NCBI GenBank assembly: GCA_016125095.1
Contig: WGMK01000017.1
Coordinates: 97,504-161,503, forward strand
Origin: Candidatus Hydrogenedens sp.
GTDB lineage: Bacteria > Hydrogenedentota > Hydrogenedentia > Hydrogenedentales > JAEUWI01
Direction of reading: 5' to 3'
DNA: 64,000 nt
Below are positions 1 to 8,655 of the stretch, in pieces. Numbering within the stretch: the stretch's first letter is position 1; each line of letters starts with the position of its first letter. The notes under the pieces were generated by a model. It made no database searches. It saw only the letters and a list, made by a program, of their open reading frames with translations, and had not been told where the DNA came from. A program made the translations under genes and the position numbers.

Positions 1-417
1 GATACCGCGCTCCGGAAACTCGCCGTCGCGCCAAAGAGGTTGCCGCGCTTCGCTCGCAATGACGATGTTGGTGGGTCTTGGCGGAAGAAAAAGCGCGTTG
101 TAACGTAGCGAATGCATCGGGACGGTAGGGCGAGCGTACCCGCGAGCCATCGTCGTGCTAGGCCGTAGCGCTCTGCTCATGGGGACATTCGCCCCACCGT
201 GCGGCATTGCCGCCTTGGAGTGCGGGAGCGGGCTCCCGCTTTGATTAGAGAGCGATCGAGCTCCCGTCGCTGTCAGGCCGGTTTGAGGCCGACGTGCTGG
301 CGCCGGAAGCGAGCTTCCTCCTCGAAAGCGGCAGCAAGTCTGCCGCAGTCCAAAGCAGCAAGCTGCATCCGGCAGGGCAAGCGTACCCGCGCGCCATCTT
401 GGTGCTGGACCCGTCGG
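1..417. repeat. Interspersed repeat end plus non-coding sequence
   Basis: I see no credible gene here. Positions 33-63 match the right arm of the palindromic repeats at 33046-33076 and 33442-33472. The similarity to 33040-33250 continues to about position 210, including a segment that begins CGGTAGGGCGAGCGTACCCG near 123. A diverged copy of that segment recurs near 371. The window therefore starts inside a copy of the same repeat that fills 32880-33500. The reading frame from 199 to 1176 runs antisense to a recognisable membrane protein gene and is not a gene. Confidence 0.7.
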
Positions 418-2283
418 CTAATTGCTCTCCCCCATTTTCCGGAGCCGGTCGAGCGCGGCCTGGGTGGGCTGGTGGTCGGGTGCTACCTCAGCGGCGCGCG
501 CGAACAACGCTTGGGCGAAGGTGTAGTCGCGGGCGCGGGCGGCGATGACGGCGGCATTGTAGAGGCTCATGACGTCTTCGCCGTAGGTGGCGACGGCCTG
601 TTCCAGCGCCGTGTGCGCTGCGTCGATATCGCCATCGTCGTAGGCATCGGCTGCATGCTGTTGCAACGACTCATACATGATCACCCGCACGGTGTAATCG
701 TCCAGATAGCCCTCGGCACGGGGTTCAAAGGATTGGCCCTCGCAGGCGCAGGAGGCCGCTTCTCCGTCTCGCTGCAGCTGGGTGAGCCTATTGCAGTCGG
801 CAAGCCGAACCCGTGTTCCATCGGGCAAGGCTGGCTTACCGAAGGCGTATATGGGGCGCGTGCTGTGTTCGAGCAGCCAGGCGAGCATCTCGGGTTCGTA
901 GCGGCGCGGGGGGAACTCGCCCCATTTGTCGCGCAGGTCGTCGGGTGCCTCGGACCAGAGCGTGGCATCCAGATAGCCGTATTTACGGGCCAGCGACACG
1001 TCCGTACGGATGCCCTCGACGGCCTGCAGGTAGAGCGTTGGAAAGCTTTGATGGTCGCCGAGGGGCACCAGGATCGCCTCCGGCGGCAGGCATTCCAGCG
1101 ACGCGCGGGCATAGCGATCGATGACATCGTTGCCGCGTTGGTTGGGAGGGCCGACCAGCCCGAGCACCATTGCTAAGACCAGCACCGCTGCCAGCGGCAA
1201 GGTCCGTCGCCCGGCGTGCGCGAGCAACCAGGCGATGCCCGCTCCCGTCGCCATGTAGAGCGGCAGCCCGAAGACGCTCATCACCCAGCGCCATTCGAGG
1301 GTGTTGTCGAAATTCTGCACCAGCGCAAAGGCAATGGAAACGACCACCCCGGACACCAGCAGCAGGATGGCGGGCGCCCGGCGGAAGCGCAGCAGCCCGG
1401 CCCAGCCGGCAAGGGCCACAAGGAAAGGCAGGTTCACCGGCCGCGACCACAGGCGGTACTGCTCCCACCAGAATTCGGCGGTGACGGCGGCCTGCATGCC
1501 CAGGCGCGGCAGCGAGCGCGGGGCCTCGGTGAGCATGAAGGTGTATTGTCCGCGGCTGACATGGCGCCAGAGGTTGCCGGGGGTTTCGGGATTGCCCCAG
1601 TCGACGGGCGGATCGGCCAGCGACCGCACGGGCAGCAGCAGGTGCAGCGCGAAGGCGATAAACAGGGCGATACCCAGCATGCGGAAATAGAACCAGCCGC
1701 GCTCGTAGGGGCGGCGCTCCTGCAGGGCGATAAACGCGCCGAACACCGGGCCGAGCAGGTGCATGGTGTTGTGGTTGCCGAGGCTCAGGCCATAGGCCAC
1801 GGCGAAGGCCCAGAGCAGGCGGTCGTCGCGGCGGTCGTTCCAGACCACCAGCAGCCACCAGCAGAGCGCGACGAAGAAGGCGTTGAGGGTGTAGACCTCG
1901 GGGATGATGGACTGTTTCCAGAACTCGTGGCTGAGCCCTACGGCCACGGCGGCCAGGGCACCGGCCCAAGGGGAACCGCTCAGCCGCTGGAAGAGGCGGG
2001 CGAGCACGAACACGGCCGCCGCGCCGAAGAACGCCGAGCAAAGTGCCACCCGCCAGGGAATGGAGCCGAAAGGCAGCCAGGTGAAGGCATGCGCCACGAG
2101 GCACCACAGGGGATAGCCGGGCGGATGCGGAATGCCGAGATGATAGGCGGCGGCGATGAGTTCGCCCGCATCCTCGCCGGTCACGTAATTGGCGGCGGTG
2201 GCCGCGTAGACCGCGAATACCAGCAGCGCCGCCGCGAGCGCGTAGACCGAATCCCACCGCGGGTTGCGCCCGGAATCCCCCAC
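418..2283 (-). CDS. DUF2723 (TMEM260-like) membrane glycosyltransferase with C-terminal TPR
   Basis: The predicted protein has 621 residues. It begins with many hydrophobic segments and carries an early acidic motif (TGEDAGELI, then HPPGYPLW) typical of DUF2723 proteins, which are GT-C-fold mannosyltransferase relatives of TMEM260. A soluble C-terminal part ends in about two TPR-like helices. The family is thought to transfer sugar from a polyprenyl-phosphate donor on the outer face of the membrane; the acceptor here is unknown. I chose a GTG start two bases after the plsY stop because no ATG occurs near the beginning. This makes it the last gene of the operon with plsY and der. The open frame continues upstream through plsY, but that part is a shadow. 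Confidence 0.78.
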   Translation of the reverse strand: MGDSGRNPRWDSVYALAAALLVFAVYAATAANYVTGEDAGELIAAAYHLGIPHPPGYPLWCLVAHAFTWLPFGSIPWRVALCSAFFGAAAVFVLARLFQRLSGSPWAGALAAVAVGLSHEFWKQSIIPEVYTLNAFFVALCWWLLVVWNDRRDDRLLWAFAVAYGLSLGNHNTMHLLGPVFGAFIALQERRPYERGWFYFRMLGIALFIAFALHLLLPVRSLADPPVDWGNPETPGNLWRHVSRGQYTFMLTEAPRSLPRLGMQAAVTAEFWWEQYRLWSRPVNLPFLVALAGWAGLLRFRRAPAILLLVSGVVVSIAFALVQNFDNTLEWRWVMSVFGLPLYMATGAGIAWLLAHAGRRTLPLAAVLVLAMVLGLVGPPNQRGNDVIDRYARASLECLPPEAILVPLGDHQSFPTLYLQAVEGIRTDVSLARKYGYLDATLWSEAPDDLRDKWGEFPPRRYEPEMLAWLLEHSTRPIYAFGKPALPDGTRVRLADCNRLTQLQRDGEAASCACEGQSFEPRAEGYLDDYTVRVIMYESLQQHAADAYDDGDIDAAHTALEQAVATYGEDVMSLYNAAVIAARARDYTFAQALFARAAEVAPDHQPTQAALDRLRKMGESN

Positions 2284-2285
2284 CG

Positions 2286-2876
2286 CTAGATCCGGTTTTC
2301 CTCGCCCTTGAGGATGCGCTTGATGTTGTCCCGGTGCTTCCAGATGACGAGCAGCGCCATGAGCAGCACGATGCCCAGCAGCACCATGTCGTCGGTGAAG
2401 AAATAGGCGGCGATTGAGAGCGCGATGGCGGCACTGATGGAGCCCGCGCTGACCATCCGGGTGCCGGCCAGCACCGAACCGAAGACGACCGCGGCGATCA
2501 GCGTGGGAATGGGCAGCAGCCCCAGAAAGACGCCCGTGCTGGTGGCGACGCCCTTGCCGCCCTTGAAGCCCAGGAACAGTGAAAACGAATGGCCGAGAAT
2601 GGCGGCGACGCCGCAGGCCAGCGGCAGATAGTTCCAGTCGCCCAGGCGGGCCACCAGCACCACGGGGATGAAGCCCTTGAGCATGTCGGCCGCCAAGGCC
2701 GCGCCGCCGAGGCCCTTGCCCAGCACGCGCATGGTGTTCGTGGCGCCGATGTTCTTGCTGCCGTGCTCGCGGATATCGATGCCGCGCAGCCGCAGCCCGA
2801 GCCACAGGCCGGTGGGGATGGAGCCGAGCACGTAGGACACGGCCACGGCGACGATACTCATTGCGATACCGCTCAT
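2286..2876 (-). CDS. plsY: Glycerol-3-phosphate acyltransferase PlsY
   Basis: PlsY is an integral membrane enzyme that moves an acyl group from acyl-phosphate to glycerol-3-phosphate, the first step of phospholipid synthesis. The 196-residue length is normal. The sequence shows the N-terminal LGSIPTG motif, the SKNIGATN loop, and the glycine-rich FKGGKG motif that binds phosphate, within about five membrane helices. Its start overlaps the der stop by 4 bases, so translation is probably coupled. With the upstream CDP-alcohol phosphatidyltransferase gene it forms a membrane-lipid operon. It would need PlsX for acyl-phosphate; plsX is not in this window. Confidence 0.96.
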   Translation of the reverse strand: MSGIAMSIVAVAVSYVLGSIPTGLWLGLRLRGIDIREHGSKNIGATNTMRVLGKGLGGAALAADMLKGFIPVVLVARLGDWNYLPLACGVAAILGHSFSLFLGFKGGKGVATSTGVFLGLLPIPTLIAAVVFGSVLAGTRMVSAGSISAAIALSIAAYFFTDDMVLLGIVLLMALLVIWKHRDNIKRILKGEENRI

Positions 2877-4216
2877 GACCGCGGCGCTCCCTCCCGTAGT
2901 TCAAGCTTAATCGGCACGCCCTCGAAACCATAGCGTTCGCGCAGCTGGTTTTCAATGAAGCGCAGGTAGCTGAAGTGGAAGAGCGCCTTCTGGTTCACGA
3001 AGAGCACGAAGACCGTGGGCTTCACGCTGGCCTGGGTCACGTATTTAATCTTGGCGGACTTGCCCTTGAGCGACGGCGGCACGTGCTTGGTGCGGATTTC
3101 CTCGAAGAACTTGTTCAGTTCGGAAGTGTCGATGCGCTTCTCGGATTCCGCGGCGATCTTGTCGATGTACTCGAACACGTTGAACAGCCGCTGACGCGTG
3201 ACGTTGGAAATCGTCAGGTAGGGCACGTGCTTGATCTGCGGCATCTTCAGGTCGAGTTCGTCGGCCAGCGCCTTGAACTTCTTTTCCTTGTCCTCGACCA
3301 GGTCCCACTTGGTCCACACCAAGATGATGGCCGTGCCGGATTCCATGGCGTAGCCGATCACACGCTTGTCCTGCTCGGTGAAGCCCTCGATCACGTCGAT
3401 GAGGATGAGGCAGACGTCGCTGCGGCGGATGGCCCGCAGCGAGCGCGCCACGCTGAAATGCTCGACGAACTTTTTGATGCCCGCTTTGCGCCGCAGACCC
3501 GCCGTGTCGATCAGCAGATAGTCCTTGTCGTTCCAGTGGAAGGGCACGTCGATGGCGTCGCGCGTGGTGCCCGGCACCGAATCGACGATGGCGCGTTCCT
3601 CGTTCAGGATGGCGTTGATAAAGCTCGACTTACCCACGTTGGGCTTGCCGACGATGGCGACTCGCGTGACCTTCGGGCCCTCTTCCACCTCGACCTCGTA
3701 GGGCGGCAGGTGCTCGACCAGCGCGTCGAGCATTTCGCTCACCCCGGTGCCGTGGCCCGAGGAAATCGCGAAGGGCTCGCCGATGCCGAGTTCAAAGAAG
3801 TCGAAGCGGTTCGCTTCCATGTTCTCGTTGTCGAGCTTGTTTACGGCGAGAATGATGGGCTTGCCGAGCTTGTGCAGCTGCTCGGCCACTTCGCGGTCGG
3901 TGCGGGTGATTTCAGCCTGGCCGTCCACCACGAAAATCACGGCGACGGCCTCGTTCAACGCGGCCTGCACCTGGGCCTGCATCTGGTGCGACACGGAGTC
4001 GAGCGGGTTCTCGATGATGCCGCCGGTGTCGACAATGCGGAAGGCGCGGTCTTTCCACGCCGCCATGCCGAAGGTGCGATCGCGGGTGATGCCCTCTTCG
4101 TCGTGCACGATCGCGCGGGCCTTGCCGGTGATGCGGTTGAACAGGGTGGACTTGCCCACGTTCGGGCGGCCGCAAATGGCGACCAGCGGCGGGGCGGTTT
4201 TCTTAGGCATGGACAT
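2873..4216 (-). CDS. der: Ribosome biogenesis GTPase Der (EngA)
   Basis: Der is an essential GTPase with two tandem G domains and a KH-like C-terminal domain that acts in assembly of the large ribosomal subunit. The first P-loop, GRPNVGKSTL, lies at residues 16-25 and a second, GKPNVGKSSF, at about residue 190. DTGG/DTAG switch motifs and NKLD/TKWD specificity motifs follow each. The C-terminal 110 residues match the KH-like domain, and 447 residues is the usual length. Two ATG codons are possible (4216 or 4210); both overlap the end of the upstream phosphatidyltransferase gene, by 14 or 8 bases. Confidence 0.96.
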   Translation of the reverse strand: MSMPKKTAPPLVAICGRPNVGKSTLFNRITGKARAIVHDEEGITRDRTFGMAAWKDRAFRIVDTGGIIENPLDSVSHQMQAQVQAALNEAVAVIFVVDGQAEITRTDREVAEQLHKLGKPIILAVNKLDNENMEANRFDFFELGIGEPFAISSGHGTGVSEMLDALVEHLPPYEVEVEEGPKVTRVAIVGKPNVGKSSFINAILNEERAIVDSVPGTTRDAIDVPFHWNDKDYLLIDTAGLRRKAGIKKFVEHFSVARSLRAIRRSDVCLILIDVIEGFTEQDKRVIGYAMESGTAIILVWTKWDLVEDKEKKFKALADELDLKMPQIKHVPYLTISNVTRQRLFNVFEYIDKIAAESEKRIDTSELNKFFEEIRTKHVPPSLKGKSAKIKYVTQASVKPTVFVLFVNQKALFHFSYLRFIENQLRERYGFEGVPIKLELREGAPRS

Positions 4217-4760
4217 TCTCCGAGGGAATCAGGTTGGACCGGCCGAACACGGCGTAGTCCAGCCCCGACAGGGCCGCAAGCGCGATGCAGGCGTAAAGCA
4301 GTTCGGTGGTGTAGGGAAATTGCAGGAGCGCTCCCACAAAGGTGCTCATGCATACTGCCGTGGTGAGCTTGCCCAGCGGGCGCGCCGCCATGGTGACGTT
4401 CCCGTAGCGCCGGAAGTAGAAGATGGCGCCGAAGATGATGCCGCCGTCGCGCAGGAGCAGCAACGGCGGAAACCACAGCGGAATGCCGGGCTGAAAATGC
4501 GGGTTGGCCGCCACGAAGATGAAGCCGAAATTCACCAGCAGCTTGTCGGCCAGGGGGTCGAGCCGGGCTCCCAGCTCGCTCCGCTGCTTCCAGTGCCGCG
4601 CAATGTAGCCGTCCACGCCGTCCGAAATGCCCGCAATGACGTAAAACACCAGCGCCGCGAAGCGCAGGTATTCGCGCTCGGGGGAATACAGGAAGATCAT
4701 CGCCGGCAGCAACGGGGTGCAGACGAGCCTGAATACGGTTATCTTGGTGGCGAGAGTCAC
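4203..4760 (-). CDS. CDP-alcohol phosphatidyltransferase (PgsA-like)
   Basis: This 185-residue membrane protein carries the family signature DG-x2-AR-x8-G-x3-D-x3-D, seen as DGVDGYIAR followed by GARLDPLADK. Such enzymes replace CMP of a CDP-diacylglycerol donor with an alcohol. The size and the early TVFRL segment fit phosphatidylglycerophosphate synthase best, but other members (cardiolipin or phosphatidylinositol-type synthases) cannot be excluded. It is the first gene of the run with der, plsY and the DUF2723 protein, with overlapping ends throughout. About 60 bases separate it from the next upstream gene on the same strand. Confidence 0.88.
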   Translation of the reverse strand: MTLATKITVFRLVCTPLLPAMIFLYSPEREYLRFAALVFYVIAGISDGVDGYIARHWKQRSELGARLDPLADKLLVNFGFIFVAANPHFQPGIPLWFPPLLLLRDGGIIFGAIFYFRRYGNVTMAARPLGKLTTAVCMSTFVGALLQFPYTTELLYACIALAALSGLDYAVFGRSNLIPSENVHA

Positions 4761-4823
4761 GGAATCACGGCGCTTTCGGCCGCGCGGATGGGCGCGGCGT
4801 TGGGGAAAGTCAAGCCGTATAGT

Positions 4824-5210
4824 TTACTGCGCCTGCTCCGTCTTGGGCAAGTGGCGGCGGATCTGGGCGGTCAGCTCGGCCGGCAGGAAGGGCTTGGTGA
4901 CCAGCGTGGCCGCGCCCGCCCGCATCGACGTGTTCCGCGCGTCCATCGTGTGGGCCGACGAAAGGCAGATGACCGGGATGTGCTGGGTGGAGGGGTTCGA
5001 CTTGAGCTGTTCGCACACCTCGTAGCCGCTCATCATCGGCATCATCAGGTCGAGCAGAATCAGATCCGGCTTGTCGGTGCTGGCCATGTCGAGCGCCGCG
5101 ATGCCGTCGTAGGCCGACAGCACCTCGAAGCCTTCGGTGCGCAGCGTGCGCTCCACCAGCTCCACCACGTCCGGTTCGTCGTCCACCACGAGTATTTTCG
5201 GATTAGCCAC
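4824..5210 (-). CDS. Stand-alone response regulator receiver protein
   Basis: This 128-residue protein is a single CheY-like receiver domain. The acidic pair D10-D11, phosphoacceptor D54 (in LILLDLMMP), the S/T-containing CLSSAH strand and the conserved Lys of TKPF are all present, so it should be phosphorylated. There is no output domain, so it must act by binding a partner. It starts 8 bases inside the end of the PilZ gene, so the two are probably translated together. This suggests a shared signalling task, possibly surface motility or attachment. No histidine kinase lies beside it. Confidence 0.9.
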   Translation of the reverse strand: MANPKILVVDDEPDVVELVERTLRTEGFEVLSAYDGIAALDMASTDKPDLILLDLMMPMMSGYEVCEQLKSNPSTQHIPVICLSSAHTMDARNTSMRAGAATLVTKPFLPAELTAQIRRHLPKTEQAQ

Positions 5211-5703
5211 GATTTCTCCCGGTGCGGTCGGGGCCGCGTAGATTGGCCGTGTGCATGCGGTTGATAGGCCGGCGCGGCGCCACCGGACGCGGAATGCGCA
5301 CCACCGGCTGCGAGCCGCTGCCCGGTATCCGCTTGAGGATGACCTTGAGGCCGAGGTCGAAAAAGCCCTCGCCCTCCTCGCTCACCCGCACCACTTCCAC
5401 TTCGAGCGGCTGGGACAGGGGAATGGAAAAATCCTCGTCGCGCATGAGCTGCAGCGTCAGGCGCTCGCCCACGGGCAGGGCCTGCAGCGAACGCAGCCGC
5501 ATGCCGCGCGGGTTCAAATCGAGAATGACGCCCTGCGCGCGCTCGTCGGGTACATCGGGATACCAGAACAGACACGGCCGCAGCACCTGCGTGCGCGGCG
5601 CGCTGCGGCGCCCCTTCCGCAGCGAACTCGAGTCGGCCGAAAGCACGAGCCGCTCGTTGTCGCGCTCGCGATCGCCTATTTTCAGCGGATTTCTCGCCGG
5701 CAT
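5203..5703 (-). CDS. PilZ-domain protein
   Basis: The protein has 166 residues from the ATG chosen at 5703; an in-frame start at 5748 would add 15 residues. A PilZ-like beta-barrel is indicated by a basic stretch near the N-terminus (KGRRSAPR) and a D-x-N-P-x-G-x-R motif (DLNPRGMRL), close to the c-di-GMP-binding signature. The C-terminal 30 residues are Arg- and Pro-rich and probably disordered. It likely binds c-di-GMP and signals through the receiver protein whose gene overlaps its 3' end. Confidence 0.8.
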   Translation of the reverse strand: MPARNPLKIGDRERDNERLVLSADSSSLRKGRRSAPRTQVLRPCLFWYPDVPDERAQGVILDLNPRGMRLRSLQALPVGERLTLQLMRDEDFSIPLSQPLEVEVVRVSEEGEGFFDLGLKVILKRIPGSGSQPVVRIPRPVAPRRPINRMHTANLRGPDRTGRNRG

Positions 5704-5835
5704 CCGATTCCCGCCCGGAGCCCCATGCTCCAACCACCCCCGAAGCATACCCCAAGGGAAGAAAGAATTCCACAGGCACCCCGTTCAGGATTGCGGAGCC
5801 GCCACTTCCCCCATCTCCCTCGTCACCCTCCCCCT

Positions 5836-5949
5836 CCCTCGTTACACTGCTCCGCGGTGTAACGCCTCTACCGCCGCTCTGCGGCGATTGGCCGCCCGGG
5901 TCGCGGAGCGCCCGGAGGCCCGTTACACCGCGGAGCAGTGTAACGAGGG
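5836..5949. repeat. Inverted repeat with 29-base arms (GTTACAC family)
   Basis: Positions 5836-5864 are an exact reverse complement of 5921-5949, separated by 56 bases. Each arm contains its own small dyad, GTTACAC and GTGTAAC, around a GC core. A further partial copy follows at 5955-5965, and a near copy lies at 7631-7653. The block sits just beyond the stop of the sulfatase gene and before the PilZ gene start. It could form a large cruciform or act as a transcription barrier, but it has no T-tract. Confidence 0.8.
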
Positions 5950-5971
5950 GCTGGCGGTGTAACGAGGGTAA

Positions 5972-7339
5972 CTACTTCTTCACCGGCATGGCGGCGTGGA
6001 GGTCTTCGCGCCATTGGGCGAGATCTTTTTCCAGGCGCGCGGCGATTTCGGGCTGGGCCTGAAACAGGTCGGTCTTTTCGGCGATGTCTTCGCCGAGGTG
6101 GTAGAGCTCGCTGCGGCCGGTTTCGTAGAAGGTGAGGAGCTTCCAGTCGCCGTCGATGATGTAGCTGGCCGGGGCGGTGCGCCAGCCGGTGTCGTGCACG
6201 TAGGACTCGAGGTAGACGGGGAAGTGCAGGTACAACTCGCGCGGCGCAAGGTTGCCGCTCTGGCGCAGCAGCGGGGCGATGTCGGTGCCGTCGAGGGGCT
6301 GCTCGGGCAGGGCGGCGCCACCGGCTGCGGCGAGGGTCGGCAGCATGTCGATGTGGGCGATAGGGGTGTCGCAGGTGGCGCCGGGCGTGACCTTGCCGGG
6401 CCAGCGGACGATGAAGGGCACGCGCACGCCGCCTTCGTAGAGGGTGCCCTTGCCGCCGCGCAGCGGGGCGTTGTCGGTCACGCCGCGATTCTCCGACGGC
6501 GGCTCGGTGCGGTAGTAGCCGCCCAGCCCGCCATTGTCGGACGTAAAAATAACGAGCGTGTTGTCCGCCGTGCCCGTGCGTTCGAGCGCCTCGAGGATAC
6601 GCCCCACGCTTTCATCGACGCTCTGGATCATCGCCGCGAAATCGCCGTTCCAGTGCGTGCCCTTCGGTGGCTTCTTCTTCCATGCCTTCGCGTACTCGGG
6701 CTTGGGGTCGATAGGCTTGTGCACGGCGAAGTGCGGCAGATACAGAAAGAACGGCTCGGCTTTGTGGCGCTGGATGAAATCGACCGCATGGTCGGTCAGG
6801 AAATCGGCCAGATAGGTGCCCTTCTTGTAGTCTTCCTGCGGCACGGTGACGAAATTGAAGTGCTTACCGGCGGACACCAGCGCCTCGTCGAAACCTCGCT
6901 GCGACGGATGGTACGGGCCGTCGTTGCCCAGGTGCCACTTGCCGAACATCCCCGTGGCATAACCCGCGTCGTGGAGCACGTTGGCGATGGTCTTGCGGTC
7001 GAGCGGCAGTTCCTGCACGTTCGCCGGCACCTCCAGCTTGCGGTCTTCCGCCTTACCGCGCTCGGACTCGCTGACCGTATAGATGCCCGTGCGCGGCGCG
7101 TATTGTCCGCTCATGAGGGCAGCCCGGCTCGGTGCGCAATTGGGCGACGCGTAGTACCGCGTGAACCGCATGCCCTCCGCCGCCAGCTTGTCGAGGTTCG
7201 GGGTCTCGTAGAACTCCGAGCCCTGGCAGTGCAGGTCGGTCCAGCCGAGATCATCCGCCAGAATGAAGACGATATTCGGCGGCGCGGCGTGCGCGGCGGC
7301 GGCAAAGAACACGGCGGCAATCAAGAATATGCGGTGCAT
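5972..7339 (-). CDS. Secreted formylglycine-type sulfatase
   Basis: The 455-residue protein begins with a signal peptide (about residues 1-19). Metal-binding D29-D30 follow, then the sulfatase signature C68-A-P-S-R72, in which Cys is converted to formylglycine by a maturation enzyme. The later SDNGG motif and the overall layout match arylsulfatase A-type enzymes of family S1. It should remove sulfate esters from a sugar or other organic substrate in the periplasm or outside the cell. It is a single gene flanked by non-coding repeats. No formylglycine-generating enzyme is in the window. The substrate cannot be told from sequence alone. Confidence 0.92.
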   Translation of the reverse strand: MHRIFLIAAVFFAAAAHAAPPNIVFILADDLGWTDLHCQGSEFYETPNLDKLAAEGMRFTRYYASPNCAPSRAALMSGQYAPRTGIYTVSESERGKAEDRKLEVPANVQELPLDRKTIANVLHDAGYATGMFGKWHLGNDGPYHPSQRGFDEALVSAGKHFNFVTVPQEDYKKGTYLADFLTDHAVDFIQRHKAEPFFLYLPHFAVHKPIDPKPEYAKAWKKKPPKGTHWNGDFAAMIQSVDESVGRILEALERTGTADNTLVIFTSDNGGLGGYYRTEPPSENRGVTDNAPLRGGKGTLYEGGVRVPFIVRWPGKVTPGATCDTPIAHIDMLPTLAAAGGAALPEQPLDGTDIAPLLRQSGNLAPRELYLHFPVYLESYVHDTGWRTAPASYIIDGDWKLLTFYETGRSELYHLGEDIAEKTDLFQAQPEIAARLEKDLAQWREDLHAAMPVKK

Positions 7340-7721
7340 GGCGCGACTCCCGTTGGTCCCGCGAGTCTACACGATTGGGGGCTGGAGTGATACCGCATTG
7401 CCGCATCATGCCTTGCCGGGGCGCGGAGCGCCCCTCTGCTGTGGCAGGGTTTCCTGACCCTGCCACTCTTCTGACCGTCAGGTCTCAATTGATAAGTCCA
7501 CGAGAGTTGGAGACCTTCGGTCACAAGAGTGGGCGGGTCGGGAAACCCGCCCACAGCAAAGGATTGGGGGCCGGAGTGATACCGCACTGCGGCATTTGCT
7601 GTGAGCGGGGCGCGGAGCGCCCGGAGATGCGTTACACCGCGGAGCGATGTAACGAGGAGGCTCTGCTGTGGCAGGGTTTCCTGACCCGCCCACAGCGACG
7701 CGGAGCGAGGTAACGAGGAGG
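7340..7721. repeat. Non-coding mosaic of short repeats
   Basis: This gap holds no gene. A segment of about 35 bases near 7374 recurs near 7562 (GATTGGGGG..GGAGTGATACCGCA). The 23-base GTTACAC element is at 7631-7653. A GTGG-C-GGG hairpin family occurs near 7438, at 7505-7557 and near 7664. The copy at 7505-7557 matches 33531-33583 in inverted orientation with 5 mismatches in 53. The density of short hairpin repeats suggests a palindromic-element insertion hotspot. Confidence 0.7.
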
Positions 7722-8633
7722 CTACTGCCACCGCTCCAGGAACTCAAGCACCTTGGTGTTCACCGCTTCGGCGTCGTAATCCCAGAAGTAGACGTGGTTG
7801 GAGCGCTCGAGCCAGAAGAGTTCCTTGTCTTCCGAGGCGAACTTCGGAAAGACCTCGGCGGACATCGCCGGATTCGTCACCTTGTCGCCTTTGCTGTGGA
7901 TGAGCAGCAGCGGGCAGTCGATGGCGTTCCAGGGCTCGGTATCGTGTACACGGCGGCAGACCTGCATGGCGACGACCCCGGCGGCAGAGGCCACCCAGTC
8001 GTAGCGCGACGACCCGCCTGCGTAGGACGGATCGTTGATGGGCGCATCGCCGGTGGGCAGCCAGCGCAGCACGGGCGCGGTGGCGCGGGCGCCGTAATAC
8101 ATGGCCCGATCGAGCGCCGGGTAGGGCGTCAGGCCGAAATAGGGCCCGGCGAGTATGAGTCCGTCCGGGTGCAATTCGGCGGCGGCAAGGGTCGACAGCG
8201 CGCCGCCGAGGCTGTGCCCCATCAGGACGGCAACCTTGCACTCGGCGCGCAAAACGTTGAAATGCTCGACGAGCGCGTCGTGGTAATCCTCGTACTGGAT
8301 CTTCTCCATGGCGTGCGGGGTGGTGCCGTAGCCGGGCAGCAGCATCGCCTCGACCCGCCAGCCCGCGTCGGCGGCGGCCTTGGGCAGGGTGCCGTAATTA
8401 TTCGGCGCGCCGATGAATCCATGCACGAAGAGGATAGCGCGGTCGGTGCGGTCTTCGTTGTATACGATCGGCTCGAAGCCGTGCATGATGCCCGTCTCCG
8501 GATCGCGCGGGGCCTTCTGTTCGTACGCCACGACGTAGCCGTTGGCAGCGTAGCTGTAGAACAGCGCGCCCATGATGAAGAACATGACCGCGTAGGCGAT
8601 CAGCGGCCGCCATAGCCACGCGCGGCGCAGCAT
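7722..8633 (-). CDS. Membrane-anchored alpha/beta hydrolase
   Basis: The 303-residue protein has one N-terminal membrane helix (about residues 7-30) and then an alpha/beta-hydrolase fold. The oxyanion HGF motif and the nucleophile elbow GHSLGG are present. The later acid in SKGDKVTN and the His of SNHVYF complete a plausible Ser-Asp-His triad. It resembles monoacylglycerol lipase or carboxylesterase enzymes. I chose the ATG at 8633; a TTG at 8666 would overlap the upstream gene by 11 bases. It follows the acyl-ACP synthetase fusion with a gap of 22 bases, so a role in acyl-lipid turnover is plausible but inferred. Confidence 0.85.
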   Translation of the reverse strand: MLRRAWLWRPLIAYAVMFFIMGALFYSYAANGYVVAYEQKAPRDPETGIMHGFEPIVYNEDRTDRAILFVHGFIGAPNNYGTLPKAAADAGWRVEAMLLPGYGTTPHAMEKIQYEDYHDALVEHFNVLRAECKVAVLMGHSLGGALSTLAAAELHPDGLILAGPYFGLTPYPALDRAMYYGARATAPVLRWLPTGDAPINDPSYAGGSSRYDWVASAAGVVAMQVCRRVHDTEPWNAIDCPLLLIHSKGDKVTNPAMSAEVFPKFASEDKELFWLERSNHVYFWDYDAEAVNTKVLEFLERWQ

Positions 8634-8655
8634 GGACCGCTTTACCGGCTGAGGA

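Noticed and set aside
199..1176. Open frame of 325 codons on the plus strand
   Set aside because: It lies antisense to the DUF2723 protein, which has clear helices and motifs; the product has no recognisable domain.
2284..2955. N-terminal extension of the DUF2723 frame
   Set aside because: The added segment reads through plsY out of frame and is Arg- and His-rich shadow sequence; a GTG at 2283 fits better.
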